From Aquibaculum arenosum (GTDB lineage Bacteria; Pseudomonadota; Alphaproteobacteria; Kiloniellales; DSM-21159), in the NCBI RefSeq assembly GCF_029222965.1, contig NZ_JARHUD010000013.1, forward strand, positions 1-53,891: a stretch of 53,891 nucleotides of DNA, written 5' to 3'. The notes below the pieces were generated by a model. That model was not told where the DNA came from, made no database searches, and saw only the letters and a list, made by a program, of their open reading frames with translations. Below are positions 1 to 8,161 of the stretch, piece after piece (the first letter of the stretch is position 1; each line of letters starts with the position of its first letter). The translations under genes and the position numbers were made by a program.

Positions 1-44
1 TGCAGCCGCTCCTCCACGTCAAACAATCCCGGAGCTTTCGCCAT
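1..44 (-). CDS. IS5-family transposase, N-terminal fragment cut by window edge
   Basis: Only the first 14 codons are inside the window, reading leftward from an ATG at 44. They translate to MAKAPGLFDVEERL. This matches my memory of the start of IS5-family transposases, which commonly begin M-x-x-x-PGLFDVDERL before the catalytic DDE domain. A GGAGGCAAGGG stretch directly upstream of the ATG is a good ribosome binding site. The rest of the gene lies beyond the left edge, so intactness cannot be judged. The family call rests on a short but distinctive motif. Confidence 0.6.
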   Translation of the reverse strand, partial: MAKAPGLFDVEERL

Positions 45-281
45 CCCTTGCCTCCCCGCGCGTCCACCAGCCCAGTGAATCATAAACAGGCCAGCGCTGT
101 GAGGTTAATAGAGGTGCCCAGCTGATTTTTGTGTTGTGCCAAAAGCACTTGCCGGAGCAAGCATTCTGACGGTTCGAGTGAACCGAGACTGACTTCTTAG
201 CGGAATATCCGGAGGTTCGCTTGGCGACTGGTAGGGAGGGGGTCCGCCAAAGCCGAGCTTTCGCCCATCCTTATCATTCAT
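45..281. other. Non-coding stretch, probably containing one end of the IS5-like element
   Basis: No convincing gene is seen here. The transposase fragment reads out of this stretch, so one terminal inverted repeat of the element is expected within it, perhaps around 85-115 where the sequence becomes AT-richer (GAGGTTAATAGAGGTGCCC). The partner end is outside the window, so neither the repeat nor a target duplication can be verified. Confidence 0.3.
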
Positions 282-1016
282 TCACGGTGCCAAAGACCGA
301 GCCTTTAACCATAGAAATAGTGGCATTCGAGTCCATCTCTTCATCTGGTCGGCGCCGAAATGAGTGTCGGGCATCGGCTCCTTCAGGGAGACAATCGCTA
401 GACCAGCATTCTCAAGCGCGTCAGCATAGCCCTGAAGGGAATCAGACCAGCCGAAGAAGGACATTCGCAGGCCATCGCGGACTTCGGTGCCTTCGAATTG
501 CTTTCGCCCGAAGTACGGCTCGGTGATGACAAAAGGTGCCTCCGGCCCCCCGTCTGTGAAGCGTGCGGCATCGGCGAGGGGATGCACGATCGATATCATC
601 AGCAATCCCTTGGGTCGCATGACCCGGCGCATCTCGGTGAGCGCAGCCGGCATACTTTCAATATCCATCAGCACATTATAGGCCACCACCAGATCGAAAC
701 TGAGGCTCGGAAAGGGCAAGGCGTCAGCCGCGCAAACAGCATAGTGATGAGCAGAATCTGAGTTCTGAGCTGCCTTGACGAGCTCAGCCACCGGATCGGT
801 CGCCGTTACTTCATAGCCGCAGTGCTTGAGTACACGCGAGACGCGCCCCTCGCCGCATCCCACCTCGAGCGCTTGCCCGCAACCCTCGCCGATATAGTTG
901 ATCAGATGGTCTTTGTACGCCCAGAACGCGTCGTGGCCGGGTTTTCCCGCCCAGGCGATCCACTCGTTTGCGGCTTTGGTCCAGTGCGCGCGGTCTTTGC
1001 CGGTATCATCGGCCAT
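282..1016 (-). CDS. Class I SAM-dependent methyltransferase
   Basis: A 244-residue cytoplasmic protein with a Rossmann-type methyltransferase core. The SAM-binding motif I reads ALEVGCGEGRVSR (about residues 51-63), followed by an acidic strand-2 end (ATDP) and the motif-II/III region around FDLVVAYNVLMDIES. Such enzymes transfer a methyl group from S-adenosylmethionine; the acceptor cannot be inferred. The start at 1016 (MADDTGKD) gives a normal family length, and a GAGGGTGAAG stretch precedes it. It lies downstream of a second methyltransferase on the same strand (the frameshifted gene at 1103-1833), separated by about 86 bases, so the two may have formed one transcription unit. The fold is clear, the substrate unknown. 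Confidence 0.85.
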   Translation of the reverse strand: MADDTGKDRAHWTKAANEWIAWAGKPGHDAFWAYKDHLINYIGEGCGQALEVGCGEGRVSRVLKHCGYEVTATDPVAELVKAAQNSDSAHHYAVCAADALPFPSLSFDLVVAYNVLMDIESMPAALTEMRRVMRPKGLLMISIVHPLADAARFTDGGPEAPFVITEPYFGRKQFEGTEVRDGLRMSFFGWSDSLQGYADALENAGLAIVSLKEPMPDTHFGADQMKRWTRMPLFLWLKARSLAP

Positions 1017-1102
1017 ACTGCTTCACCCTCATCTGGTCCCGTCCCAAGCCAAACCGCTATGATCTTTCATCCGGCCTTTGGAGGGTGGGGAGATTGAAGC
1101 CC

Positions 1103-1833
1103 TCAGTTCTTGCGCGCCGAAACGAGCAACATCATCTGCCTCTCCAGTTCTTCTGGGAGGAACGGCATCTCTATGAGCTGATCAGGCGTGGGCGCGAACT
1201 CTTCCACCCGGCGCAACTCAAATCCCGCGCGGATCAAGCCATTGATCGTTGTTGCCAAAGTCCGGTGGTCTTCAGCACACCTTTGGCGAACCAGTCGGTG
1301 CGGCGTTCGCCCTCAACGGAATAGCCGTTGACCGGCCAGGTCTTCCGACCCTCTTTGTCTGATATCCAGTCCGGATGGGCGGCTGCCATAAAGATTGGGT
1401 GTTCGATGGTGAACACCAGACCTCCGTCAGACACCAACGCAGAGGCGATCATGCTGACCAGCCGCTCGAAATCGCGAATATAGTGGAAGGTCAGAGCACT
1501 ATAGACAAGATCAAAGGCGGCCTCGGGCAGGTCAAGTGTTTCCAGATCAGCGATCCGGTACTCAATACTTGAGTCGTCGGTGTCTGCACGTGCCCTTGTG
1601 ATCATGTTCTGTGACAGATCAACACCGAGAACGGATACCGCGCCCTGATCGCGAAGCCAGCGCGACGCCCAGCCGAAGCCGCAGCCCAAGTCGGCCACAC
1701 GTTTGCCGGCCAGGTCCGGCAGCAGGGCACGAACGGCGGGCCATTCCGGCGCACCGTCCAATCCCTGAACCTGCCGGGGCAGTTGACTGTAGCCGGCGAA
1801 GAAATCGGGGTTGTCGTAAACATTCTGTGCCAT
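1103..1833 (-). pseudogene. Class I SAM-dependent methyltransferase, frameshifted
   Basis: The intact frame starts at ATG 1833 (MAQNVYDNPDFF, preceded by GGAG) and runs 199 residues to a stop at 1234. Motif I is VADLGCGFGWASRWL and the FDLVYSALTFHYI region is normal. The frame ends with residues unlike the family (TTGLWQQRSMA). The adjacent frame continues the expected C-terminus from about 1270 to 1103: HRTLATTINGLIRAGF, then LRRVEEFAPTPDQL, ending LLVSARKN. Adding one base near 1262-1272 (after AAG, giving K-H-H-R-T) would restore a single 243-residue protein, a usual length for this family. The gene is therefore either a recent one-base-deletion pseudogene or carries a sequencing error. 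An upstream in-frame start at 1884 exists but lacks the ribosome site. Confidence 0.8.
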
Positions 1834-1987
1834 GTCTAGCTCCAGCGAAAAGGGAGGACGAGGCACGTTTTCCACACCAAACAACCTCGTCGGAAGGGGC
1901 GAGGCCGAGGCAGGCGAGCACCGAGACGCGGGGGTCAGCCCGTCACCTTTGGAGGGGTGCGGACTGACCTGTGAAGCTCGATAGAGT

Positions 1988-3496
1988 CTATTCGCGGCTT
2001 TCGATCGCTACGCTGTGTAGGGTCCATTCGCCGCCTGCGTTGATCAGCGAGAAGCCGTCAAAGCCCCCGGAGAAGGCCGTGTCGTTGGCTTGCAGCACCA
2101 CGTTGCCGTTCAGCGCGACCGTCATAGCCCCATCCTCCCGGCGTTCCCAATCCAGCGACACCGTCTGATCGTTGGCCAGCGACAGTGATGTGCTGTCCAG
2201 CACCACCTGGTCGTCTCCTGTCATACGCAAGAGCGCCAGGGATTCGGCGTTGTTGTCGAGATAGGCCAAGCGGTAGCCATGGCCAAGCTGGTTGCCGCGA
2301 TAGGGGCCGATGTTGACCTGGCCGCGGGTGAGGTCGCGTCCAGACAGTTCCGCGCTGATCCGGAAGGTTTCGGGAATAGCCACGGCGGTGTGGGCGGTGG
2401 CCACGCCGCCCTGAGACGGCAGGCGAATGCCCAGCTCCCGTTCCAGCACGGAACCCAGCAGCTGCAGGCCGACGCCTTCCACCGTATCCCTGCGCGGCGG
2501 GTCCATGCGGCTCGTCAATCCGCCGTTGCGTACGGAGAACTCCCCCGACGCGATGCGCCATCCGGGGTTCGAAGTGTAATCGCCGTCGTCGAAATCGTCG
2601 GACAGCAGCGTGACGAACGCGCCGGCGTCGCGATCATCGTTCGCCTCGGCGCCATCTTCATCATCGGCCCTGTCGCCTTGCAGACGGCTGAGAAGCTCGG
2701 CCGAGACACGGCCTGTCGGGTCCATCCCGGCGTCGGATTGATAGGTCCGGATCGCGGTTCGGGTTGCCGGTCCGATGACACCATCGGCCGGCCCGGCCTG
2801 GTATCCACGCTCATTCAGACCCTGCTGGATGGCGGCGATGTTGCTGCTCGTAAGATTGTCGCGGTCGCTGCGGTTGCTGTCCGCGCGTAGATCTTCCAGC
2901 AGTTCCGGGGTGGCGCGGCCGGTCACGAGGTAGCCCCGATCGCGCTCATAGGCTCGGATCGCTTCACGCGTCGCATCGTTCATTTCGCCGGAAACGGTGG
3001 GCATGCGATAATCGCGCTGGCGCAACTCGGATTGAATTGCCGCGATCATATCAGCCTGGTCGTCAGTGGCCTCCTCGCCGGCTTCCTGGGCACGTGTGTC
3101 CGCTTCGGGCTGTTCGGCGCGGCCGAAACGCTGTTCGACGCTCTCCTCGATGTGGTTCAGCAGGGATTGCGAGGGCTCGCCCGTCACGAGCAAGCCTTCA
3201 TCCGACTGATAGGCCTCGATTGCTCTGCGCGTCTGCGATCCCATCATACCGTCTTCCGGACCGGCCTGGTATCCCAGGCGGTTAAGCCGGGCTTGGATGT
3301 CCAAGACATTGCGCGATTGCGCGAGCTGTATGAGGCCTATCTCACCTGAAGCGGACTGCGCGCCCACGGCGCTGCGATCGGCAGCAGCCCAGGCGCGTGG
3401 CTCGGCTCCCTCGATAGTTGCAAAGGCCACACCCGGCATTGCCGTGGTGGCCAAGAGAAGGGCGGCTAGTGCTGTTGGGTGCCGCATGTGGATCAT
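1988..3496 (-). CDS. Exported protein with three peptidoglycan-binding repeats and a C-terminal jelly-roll-like domain
   Basis: A 502-residue protein from ATG 3496, chosen because AGGAGGT sits 8 bases upstream; longer frames to 3562 lack this. The N-terminus (residues about 4-27, ending AFA) is a signal peptide. Three PG_binding_1 repeats follow, each with the L-x-x-x-GY-x-x-GP-x-DG-x-x-G-x-x-TR-x-AI-x-x-Y pattern, near residues 65-120, 150-205 and 225-280. The last 200 residues start DDFDDGDY and look like a laminin-G/concanavalin-type beta sandwich. PG_binding_1 repeats bind the cell wall, so the protein is probably periplasmic, with a carbohydrate- or wall-binding role rather than a visible catalytic site. 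It is divergent from the serine hydrolases across a 357-base gap. Confidence 0.8.
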   Translation of the reverse strand: MIHMRHPTALAALLLATTAMPGVAFATIEGAEPRAWAAADRSAVGAQSASGEIGLIQLAQSRNVLDIQARLNRLGYQAGPEDGMMGSQTRRAIEAYQSDEGLLVTGEPSQSLLNHIEESVEQRFGRAEQPEADTRAQEAGEEATDDQADMIAAIQSELRQRDYRMPTVSGEMNDATREAIRAYERDRGYLVTGRATPELLEDLRADSNRSDRDNLTSSNIAAIQQGLNERGYQAGPADGVIGPATRTAIRTYQSDAGMDPTGRVSAELLSRLQGDRADDEDGAEANDDRDAGAFVTLLSDDFDDGDYTSNPGWRIASGEFSVRNGGLTSRMDPPRRDTVEGVGLQLLGSVLERELGIRLPSQGGVATAHTAVAIPETFRISAELSGRDLTRGQVNIGPYRGNQLGHGYRLAYLDNNAESLALLRMTGDDQVVLDSTSLSLANDQTVSLDWERREDGAMTVALNGNVVLQANDTAFSGGFDGFSLINAGGEWTLHSVAIESRE

Positions 3497-3853
3497 GACC
3501 AGATACCTCCTGATTATCGCAACTGTATCGATCACAGATGACCATCGTCTGTTCATGTTCAATGAGAAGACAGCACGCGAACCGAACAGCGATCACAATT
3601 AAATGCATAAATGCAGCCTATTTCAGTCGCCTTACAAGAGTCAGTTCATGACATGCATGTGACCTTATCGGCTCTATTTCAATCTGCGTCGGAACCCGCG
3701 CCGAGCGCCCCTGATTAAGTGCGGCCTCTTCCGGAGCCTGTTGTCTCAATGGGACAATGGTGTTGCTGACGGGGCGTGCCGCTGGGCGCTTGTCGCCAGT
3801 CAAAGTGGTCTCTAAGCTGCGCGAAGGTGTTGGCTCAACGTCCGGAAACAAGA
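3497..3853. promoter_or_regulatory. Divergent intergenic region, 357 bases
   Basis: This gap is clearly AT-richer than its flanks and must hold the promoters of the peptidoglycan-binding protein (leftward) and the first serine hydrolase (rightward). It contains a perfect 10-base palindrome ACATGCATGT at 3651-3660 and a short direct repeat AAATGCA around 3600-3615. No regulator gene lies nearby and no promoter box can be assigned with confidence. Short reading frames inside it have no ribosome sites or recognisable products. Confidence 0.4.
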
Positions 3854-5035
3854 ATGACCAGTCTCAAAGCCCTGGCTTCAGTCGGTATCATTGGCCTGCT
3901 TGTCGGCGGCCTGCCGGAAACCTCCTCAGCCCAGGATGATCTTGCTGAGCTGCTCGCACCCTTGCGCGAAGCGCAGGCTTTGCCGGCGCTTGCTGCGGCG
4001 GTCAGCCGGGACGGGGAGATCGTCGCCGCCGGAGCGGTCGGCACCCGGGTGCAGGGTATGGAGCTGCCTGTTACCGTTGATGACCGCTTCCACATCGGCT
4101 CGGATACCAAAGCCATGACGGCCACCATCCTGGGCAGCTTGGTGGAGCAGGGCGCTCTGCAGTGGGAGAGTCAGGTAGGTGAGGTTCTTGGCGAGCGCGT
4201 TGAGGACATGAACCCGGCGCTGGCCGAGGTGACTCTCACGCAGTTACTGTCGCATTCGAGCGGCATTCCCAGCGACACGGCTGAGTTCCTTGAACTCTAT
4301 TTCTCTCCGGAAGCAGCGGAACTGAACCTCGTCGAGGCGCGACTGTGGGCGATCGAGCAGGTCAAGCAGGAGGCCCCGGTTGTGCCGGACGGTCCTTCGC
4401 CCTTCCAGTACTCCAATTTTGGCTACCTGATTGCCGGTGCGATGGCCGAAGCAGCGGCCGAGCGCCCCTGGGAAGCGCTGATCCACGAGGTGATCTTCGA
4501 TCCGCTCGGAATGGAGAGTGCCGGGCTCGGCCCACAGGCCACACGTGGGCGCTATGACGCGCCGGTCGGTCATTTGGCGCAGGAGGACGGGGAGCTGACA
4601 CCGATCCTCTGGGGCCCCGCGGCCGATGTGCCGGCCCTGCTCGGGCCGGCGGGTGCGGCGCACATGTCGGTGCTGGACTTCGTGCGCTGGGGCGCCTGGA
4701 ACGCCGCCCCGGGGGATCCCAACCCTGCCATCGTAACGCGCAAGACTCTCGATCATCTGCATCGTGCCCAGGTGCGCACACCTCGTCGTGAGAACCCCCC
4801 GCCGGGCACGCCGGATCAGGGCGAGTATGCCATGGGATGGGGCGTTGTGACGCCGCCCTGGGCGGATGGGCCAAAGCTCATGCACAATGGCTCAAACGGC
4901 ATGAATTTGGCGAAGATCCTGGTCGACCCTGAACGCGAACTGTCCATCGCCGTCGTCACAAACGCGCCGGGACAGGCAGCCGACGAGGCCGCCGAGCAGG
5001 CCTTGGAGCAGCTCTTTGCCCGCTATGGCCAGTGA
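3854..5035 (+). CDS. Exported serine hydrolase, beta-lactamase class C/penicillin-binding fold
   Basis: A 393-residue protein from ATG 3854. The N-terminal segment MTSLKALASVGIIGLLVGG ending near SSA-Q is a signal peptide, so it acts in the periplasm. The three active-site motifs of the serine beta-lactamase-like superfamily are in place: S83-D-T-K86 (nucleophile and general base), Y186-S-N188, and H344-N-G346 in place of K-T-G. The H-x-G variant is usual for esterase/peptidase members (EstB, D-aminopeptidase-like) rather than true AmpC beta-lactamases. The substrate may be a peptide, ester or lactam and cannot be told from sequence. It stands about 90 bases upstream of a second enzyme of the same fold, suggesting a duplicated pair in one unit. 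Confidence 0.85.
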   Translation: MTSLKALASVGIIGLLVGGLPETSSAQDDLAELLAPLREAQALPALAAAVSRDGEIVAAGAVGTRVQGMELPVTVDDRFHIGSDTKAMTATILGSLVEQGALQWESQVGEVLGERVEDMNPALAEVTLTQLLSHSSGIPSDTAEFLELYFSPEAAELNLVEARLWAIEQVKQEAPVVPDGPSPFQYSNFGYLIAGAMAEAAAERPWEALIHEVIFDPLGMESAGLGPQATRGRYDAPVGHLAQEDGELTPILWGPAADVPALLGPAGAAHMSVLDFVRWGAWNAAPGDPNPAIVTRKTLDHLHRAQVRTPRRENPPPGTPDQGEYAMGWGVVTPPWADGPKLMHNGSNGMNLAKILVDPERELSIAVVTNAPGQAADEAAEQALEQLFARYGQ

Positions 5036-5128
5036 GCCTGCTGCGCTTGGATGCAAAGGCCGCCGTCGCCGTGCCGGCAGGCGCGCCAGGATTTGGGTCG
5101 AGGCGCTTCTGATCGGGAGGAGGGCTGC

Positions 5129-6247
5129 GTGAGCTTGAAACTAGCTGCCGGGGCAGTGCTGTTGTTGCTGGCGTCTCTGAACGTCCCGGGTGTAGCGGCA
5201 CAGGAGGCAAGCGGACCGCAGCCGGTCGCTCAGGCGATCGATGTTGCAGCCCTTATCGAAACGGTGATCGATGTCGAGCGGCCACCCACCGTGCAACTGG
5301 CTATTTCCGATGAGCACGGCACCTCGGTCATCAGCCTCGTGCGGCCGGAGCACCCGAATGCCGAGGATGAGGGCGCACGGGAACTGCGCTTCGCCTACCG
5401 CAGCATCACCAAGTCCTTCGTTGGCACCGTGGTGCTGCAGTTGGTGCAGGAAGGCGTTCTGGATCTCGATGCGCCGCTGGGCACCTACCTTGAAGACATT
5501 CCGGGAGGCGATGAGGTCACTCTGCGTCAGCTCGGGGCGATGCGCTCGGGTCTGCCGGACTATTCCGACAACCCCGCGCTGGTCGATGCATTGCTGGCGG
5601 CGCCAGAACGTGAGCCCGAGCGACGCGAGCTGCTGGAACTGGCGTTTGCGCAGGAGATCAGCTTTGCCCCGGGCACTGCCTACCAGTACTCGAACACCAA
5701 CACGCTGCTGCTGGGGGCGGTCATCGAGCAAGTGACGGGCGAGCCCTGGCAGGCTGTCGTGCGGCAGCGGATCCTCGAGCCCCTGGGCCTGACATCCGTG
5801 CACTATGGCTTCAGTCGTGAAGAGCTTGCGGCGGGCGCGTTCCAACTGGAAGAGGGCGGCGCAGCGGAGCCGCTCCCCACCGTGGCCCCCGGCTGGTTCG
5901 GGGCTGCCGGCGCCCTCACCGGCACGCTCAGCGATCTTGTGGCCTGGGGAGAGGCCCTGGGCTCCGGCAGTCTGCTGGACGATGACATTCATGCGCAGCG
6001 GCTCGCCGCTTTCGGGCCTACCGACGACGACCCGAGCAGCCCCTACTATGACCGCTACGGCTTCGCCATGGGTGAGATTGGCGGCTGGATCGGCCACACC
6101 GGAGCCGGGCTCGGTTATCAGTCGCTGGTGATGTACGCCCCCGGGACTGAGCGAGTGGTGGCCATCCTGATGAACGGCACCGGCGAAAACCAGAATCTAC
6201 CGGCCGACATCTTCCAGGCACTGCTGCCGAGCCTGAACGCGCAGTAG
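5129..6247 (+). CDS. Exported serine hydrolase, beta-lactamase class C/penicillin-binding fold (second of pair)
   Basis: A 372-residue protein. I place the start at GTG 5129 because AGGAGG lies 5 bases upstream and the frame then begins with a good signal peptide (SLKLAAGAVLLLLASLNVPG, cleavage near AAQ); the ATG at 5051 would add 26 non-hydrophobic residues. Motifs are S92-I-T-K95, Y187-S-N189 and H323-T-G325, the full catalytic set of the superfamily. It differs enough from the upstream enzyme that the pair is either an old duplication or two separate acquisitions. It converges on the ridA gene at 6289, with a GCGCAGC/GCTGCGC hairpin (6250-6282) in the gap but no T-run, so no clear terminator. 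Confidence 0.85.
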   Translation: MSLKLAAGAVLLLLASLNVPGVAAQEASGPQPVAQAIDVAALIETVIDVERPPTVQLAISDEHGTSVISLVRPEHPNAEDEGARELRFAYRSITKSFVGTVVLQLVQEGVLDLDAPLGTYLEDIPGGDEVTLRQLGAMRSGLPDYSDNPALVDALLAAPEREPERRELLELAFAQEISFAPGTAYQYSNTNTLLLGAVIEQVTGEPWQAVVRQRILEPLGLTSVHYGFSREELAAGAFQLEEGGAAEPLPTVAPGWFGAAGALTGTLSDLVAWGEALGSGSLLDDDIHAQRLAAFGPTDDDPSSPYYDRYGFAMGEIGGWIGHTGAGLGYQSLVMYAPGTERVVAILMNGTGENQNLPADIFQALLPSLNAQ

Positions 6248-6288
6248 ATGCGCAGCTTCTGCCGACGTGAGCGGGGCTGCGCTCGACC

Positions 6289-6657
6289 TCAGGACTGCGG
6301 CTTGTAAGCGATGGCCTCGATCTCGACCCGAATGTCGATCATCAGCCGGGACTCGGCCGTGGTGCGTGCGGGGGGATCCTGCGGGAAGAAGGGGGCATAG
6401 GCCGCGTTGAAGTCGGCGAAGTCCTCGGCGTGCTTCAGCCAGACCGTGGTCTTGACCACGTCCGAAAGGCTGCAGCCGGCCAGGGCCAGCGCGGCCTCGA
6501 TGTTCTTCATCACCTGTTCGGTTTCGGCCTTGATTCCGCCGGGAACGATGGCTCCACTCTGGTCAACCGGCACCTGGCCGGAGATGAAGACGAAATCGCC
6601 GGCGCGTACGGCCGGGGAAAGCGGCACCTTGGCGTTGCCGAAGCATTGCTTGGTCAT
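6289..6657 (-). CDS. ridA: RidA/YjgF-family enamine/imine deaminase
   Basis: A 122-residue protein from ATG 6657, with AGGAG 7 bases upstream; the longer open frame to 7035 runs inside the neighbouring gene and is not used. The family core is clear: FVFISGQVPVD, a middle VVKTTVWLKH segment, and the active-site arginine in PARTTAES (R98) with a nearby glutamate (VEIEAI). RidA proteins form trimers and hydrolyse reactive 2-aminoacrylate and related enamines released by PLP enzymes, giving the keto acid and ammonia. It is the last gene of the island and sits 41 bases after a D-serine-dehydratase-like PLP enzyme, the type of enzyme that makes its substrate. Confidence 0.9.
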   Translation of the reverse strand: MTKQCFGNAKVPLSPAVRAGDFVFISGQVPVDQSGAIVPGGIKAETEQVMKNIEAALALAGCSLSDVVKTTVWLKHAEDFADFNAAYAPFFPQDPPARTTAESRLMIDIRVEIEAIAYKPQS

Positions 6658-6698
6658 GGCGGAACTCCTTGTCTGTGCTTGATCGCGTTGTTGCGGGT

Positions 6699-7820
6699 TC
6701 AGTTGGACCGGCCGCGAGCGTCCACCGGCAGGGCGCCCAGAAGTGTGTCGCCTGCGGTCAGGAAAACGCGGTCGAAGAGGTTGGACACGACGCAGGCATG
6801 GTTGGGCAGGATGCGCAGCCTTTCGCCGACCTCCGGTGCCGTGGCGCATCTCGACACATCCAGATGCCCGTGCTCCTCGCTCAGCCCGTAGAGCCGGGCC
6901 TCCGGATAGGGCAGGACCAGTCCGTGACCATCCAGCCCCAGCAGGTCGGAGGTCAAAGATTTGGAGCCGGCGTCGAGGATGGCCCTGTCCGCCGTTGGCC
7001 GGCTGACGACGGTGGCCAGGACTGTCAGGGCGCACTGCTCGATGGTCGCGACACCACCGGCGACCAGGGAGCGGTCATTGTAGATGTAAGTTCCGGCCCG
7101 ATATTCGGTGATCGGCGCCAATCCCTCGTCCGACCACATGTCCGGGCTGCCGCCGGAGGTGATGACCAGAACCTGGAGGCCGCGTGTTAGACAGGCGGCG
7201 CGGGCTGTCTCCAGGCGCTCGCCGGATTGCAGGCGCTGGCCGGCGGCGGGGTAGGTCATGAGACCGCCGAAAACCAGTCCGTCCGTTCCGTCTACGGCCG
7301 CGGCCAAGCTGGCAATGTCCTCCGGCTCGGCCAGCCCGCAACGGTGGGCGCCGGTGTCGCACTCCACGAAGACGCGAATGCTTTCGCCCGCACTGCGCGC
7401 CGCAACGGCTATGCCCTCCACGACCTCGGCACTGTCCGCCACGACGGCGAGACTGCTCCGCCGCGCGACGGCGGCCAGTCGGTCGAGTTTGGCCGGACCG
7501 AGTACGTTGGTGGTGAGGAAGATGTCGGTGATGCCGGCGGCGACCATGACCTCGGCCTCGCCCACGGTCTGCACGGTGATGCCGCGCGCCCCCAGTTCGA
7601 TCTGGCGCTGCGCCCAGGCGACGCTGCGATGGGTCTTGATGTGCGGACGGTTGATCAGGCCCGCCGCATCGCAGCGCGCCTGCCAGCGGCGCAGGTTGGC
7701 ATCCGCCACCTCGGCGTCCACCAGAACGGCAGGGGTTTCCAGCGTCTCCAGCGTTCGCTCCAGCGGCTGCAGCGCGGCAGCCAGCGGTGCGGGAAGGTCA
7801 TCCTTGCTCCGGAAGGTCAT
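6699..7820 (-). CDS. PLP enzyme of the D-threonine aldolase/D-serine dehydratase family, metal site of dehydratase type
   Basis: A 373-residue fold-type III (alanine-racemase-like) PLP protein. The Schiff-base lysine is K62 in RPHIKTHRS, and the N-terminal LETPAVLVD is typical. Near the C-terminus the metal site reads H341-A-C343. From family knowledge, D-serine dehydratase (DSD1 type, zinc) and D-threo-3-hydroxyaspartate dehydratase use H-x-C here, while D-threonine aldolases use H-x-D. I therefore favour elimination from a beta-hydroxy-D-amino acid over aldol cleavage. The product would be a 2-aminoacrylate-type intermediate, matching the ridA gene downstream. The start overlaps the stop of the upstream VOC gene by 4 bases, showing translational coupling. 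The exact substrate is not known. Confidence 0.8.
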   Translation of the reverse strand: MTFRSKDDLPAPLAAALQPLERTLETLETPAVLVDAEVADANLRRWQARCDAAGLINRPHIKTHRSVAWAQRQIELGARGITVQTVGEAEVMVAAGITDIFLTTNVLGPAKLDRLAAVARRSSLAVVADSAEVVEGIAVAARSAGESIRVFVECDTGAHRCGLAEPEDIASLAAAVDGTDGLVFGGLMTYPAAGQRLQSGERLETARAACLTRGLQVLVITSGGSPDMWSDEGLAPITEYRAGTYIYNDRSLVAGGVATIEQCALTVLATVVSRPTADRAILDAGSKSLTSDLLGLDGHGLVLPYPEARLYGLSEEHGHLDVSRCATAPEVGERLRILPNHACVVSNLFDRVFLTAGDTLLGALPVDARGRSN

Positions 7821-8161
7821 TCGTCGAACCAGCCCTCCTTGAGATAGTGCATATATTCGAAGATCATGCCGTGCTTGCGCACGAAGGTCACTTCAAGGAA
7901 ATCGCCGACGACGAAGGGCGGTATCAGCACCTCGGCGTCTTCCAGGTAGGGCTCCAGCGCCTCGACCCGGTAGGCCACATGGGGATTGTCCCGCACCGCG
8001 GCCGGTACCGTGCTGTCCTCCCGATAGCGCAGGAACTCGATGTGTTCCGGGTGCTTACGCGGGTTGGTGACCCAGACCTTGCTGTCCTCGACCCAGTTCT
8101 CCTCGGGTTGAGGTTCGGTGGTGGTGATCCCCACGTGATCGAATTCGTACTTGCGCATCAT
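7817..8161 (-). CDS. Small VOC-fold (glyoxalase-like) protein
   Basis: A 114-residue cytoplasmic protein beginning MMRKYEFDHVGITT. The FDHVGI start, the HIEFLRY strand, HVAYRV and the C-terminal IFEYMHY strand follow the paired beta-alpha-beta-beta-beta modules of the vicinal-oxygen-chelate fold, with H9, the E in HIEFL, the H in HVAY and the E in FEYM as likely metal ligands. Members isomerise, epimerise, cleave or bind small carbonyl compounds. The ATG at 8161 overlaps the TGA of the upstream dehydrogenase and its own stop overlaps the next start, so it is locked into the catabolic operon. Its reaction is unknown; an isomerase or lyase step is plausible. Confidence 0.65.
   Translation of the reverse strand: MMRKYEFDHVGITTTEPQPEENWVEDSKVWVTNPRKHPEHIEFLRYREDSTVPAAVRDNPHVAYRVEALEPYLEDAEVLIPPFVVGDFLEVTFVRKHGMIFEYMHYLKEGWFDE

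Noticed and set aside
3854-6247. Tandem class C beta-lactamases giving antibiotic resistance
   Set aside because: Both have the fold and SxxK/YSN motifs, but the third motif is H-N-G or H-T-G instead of K-T-G, more typical of esterases and peptidases, so resistance is not supported.
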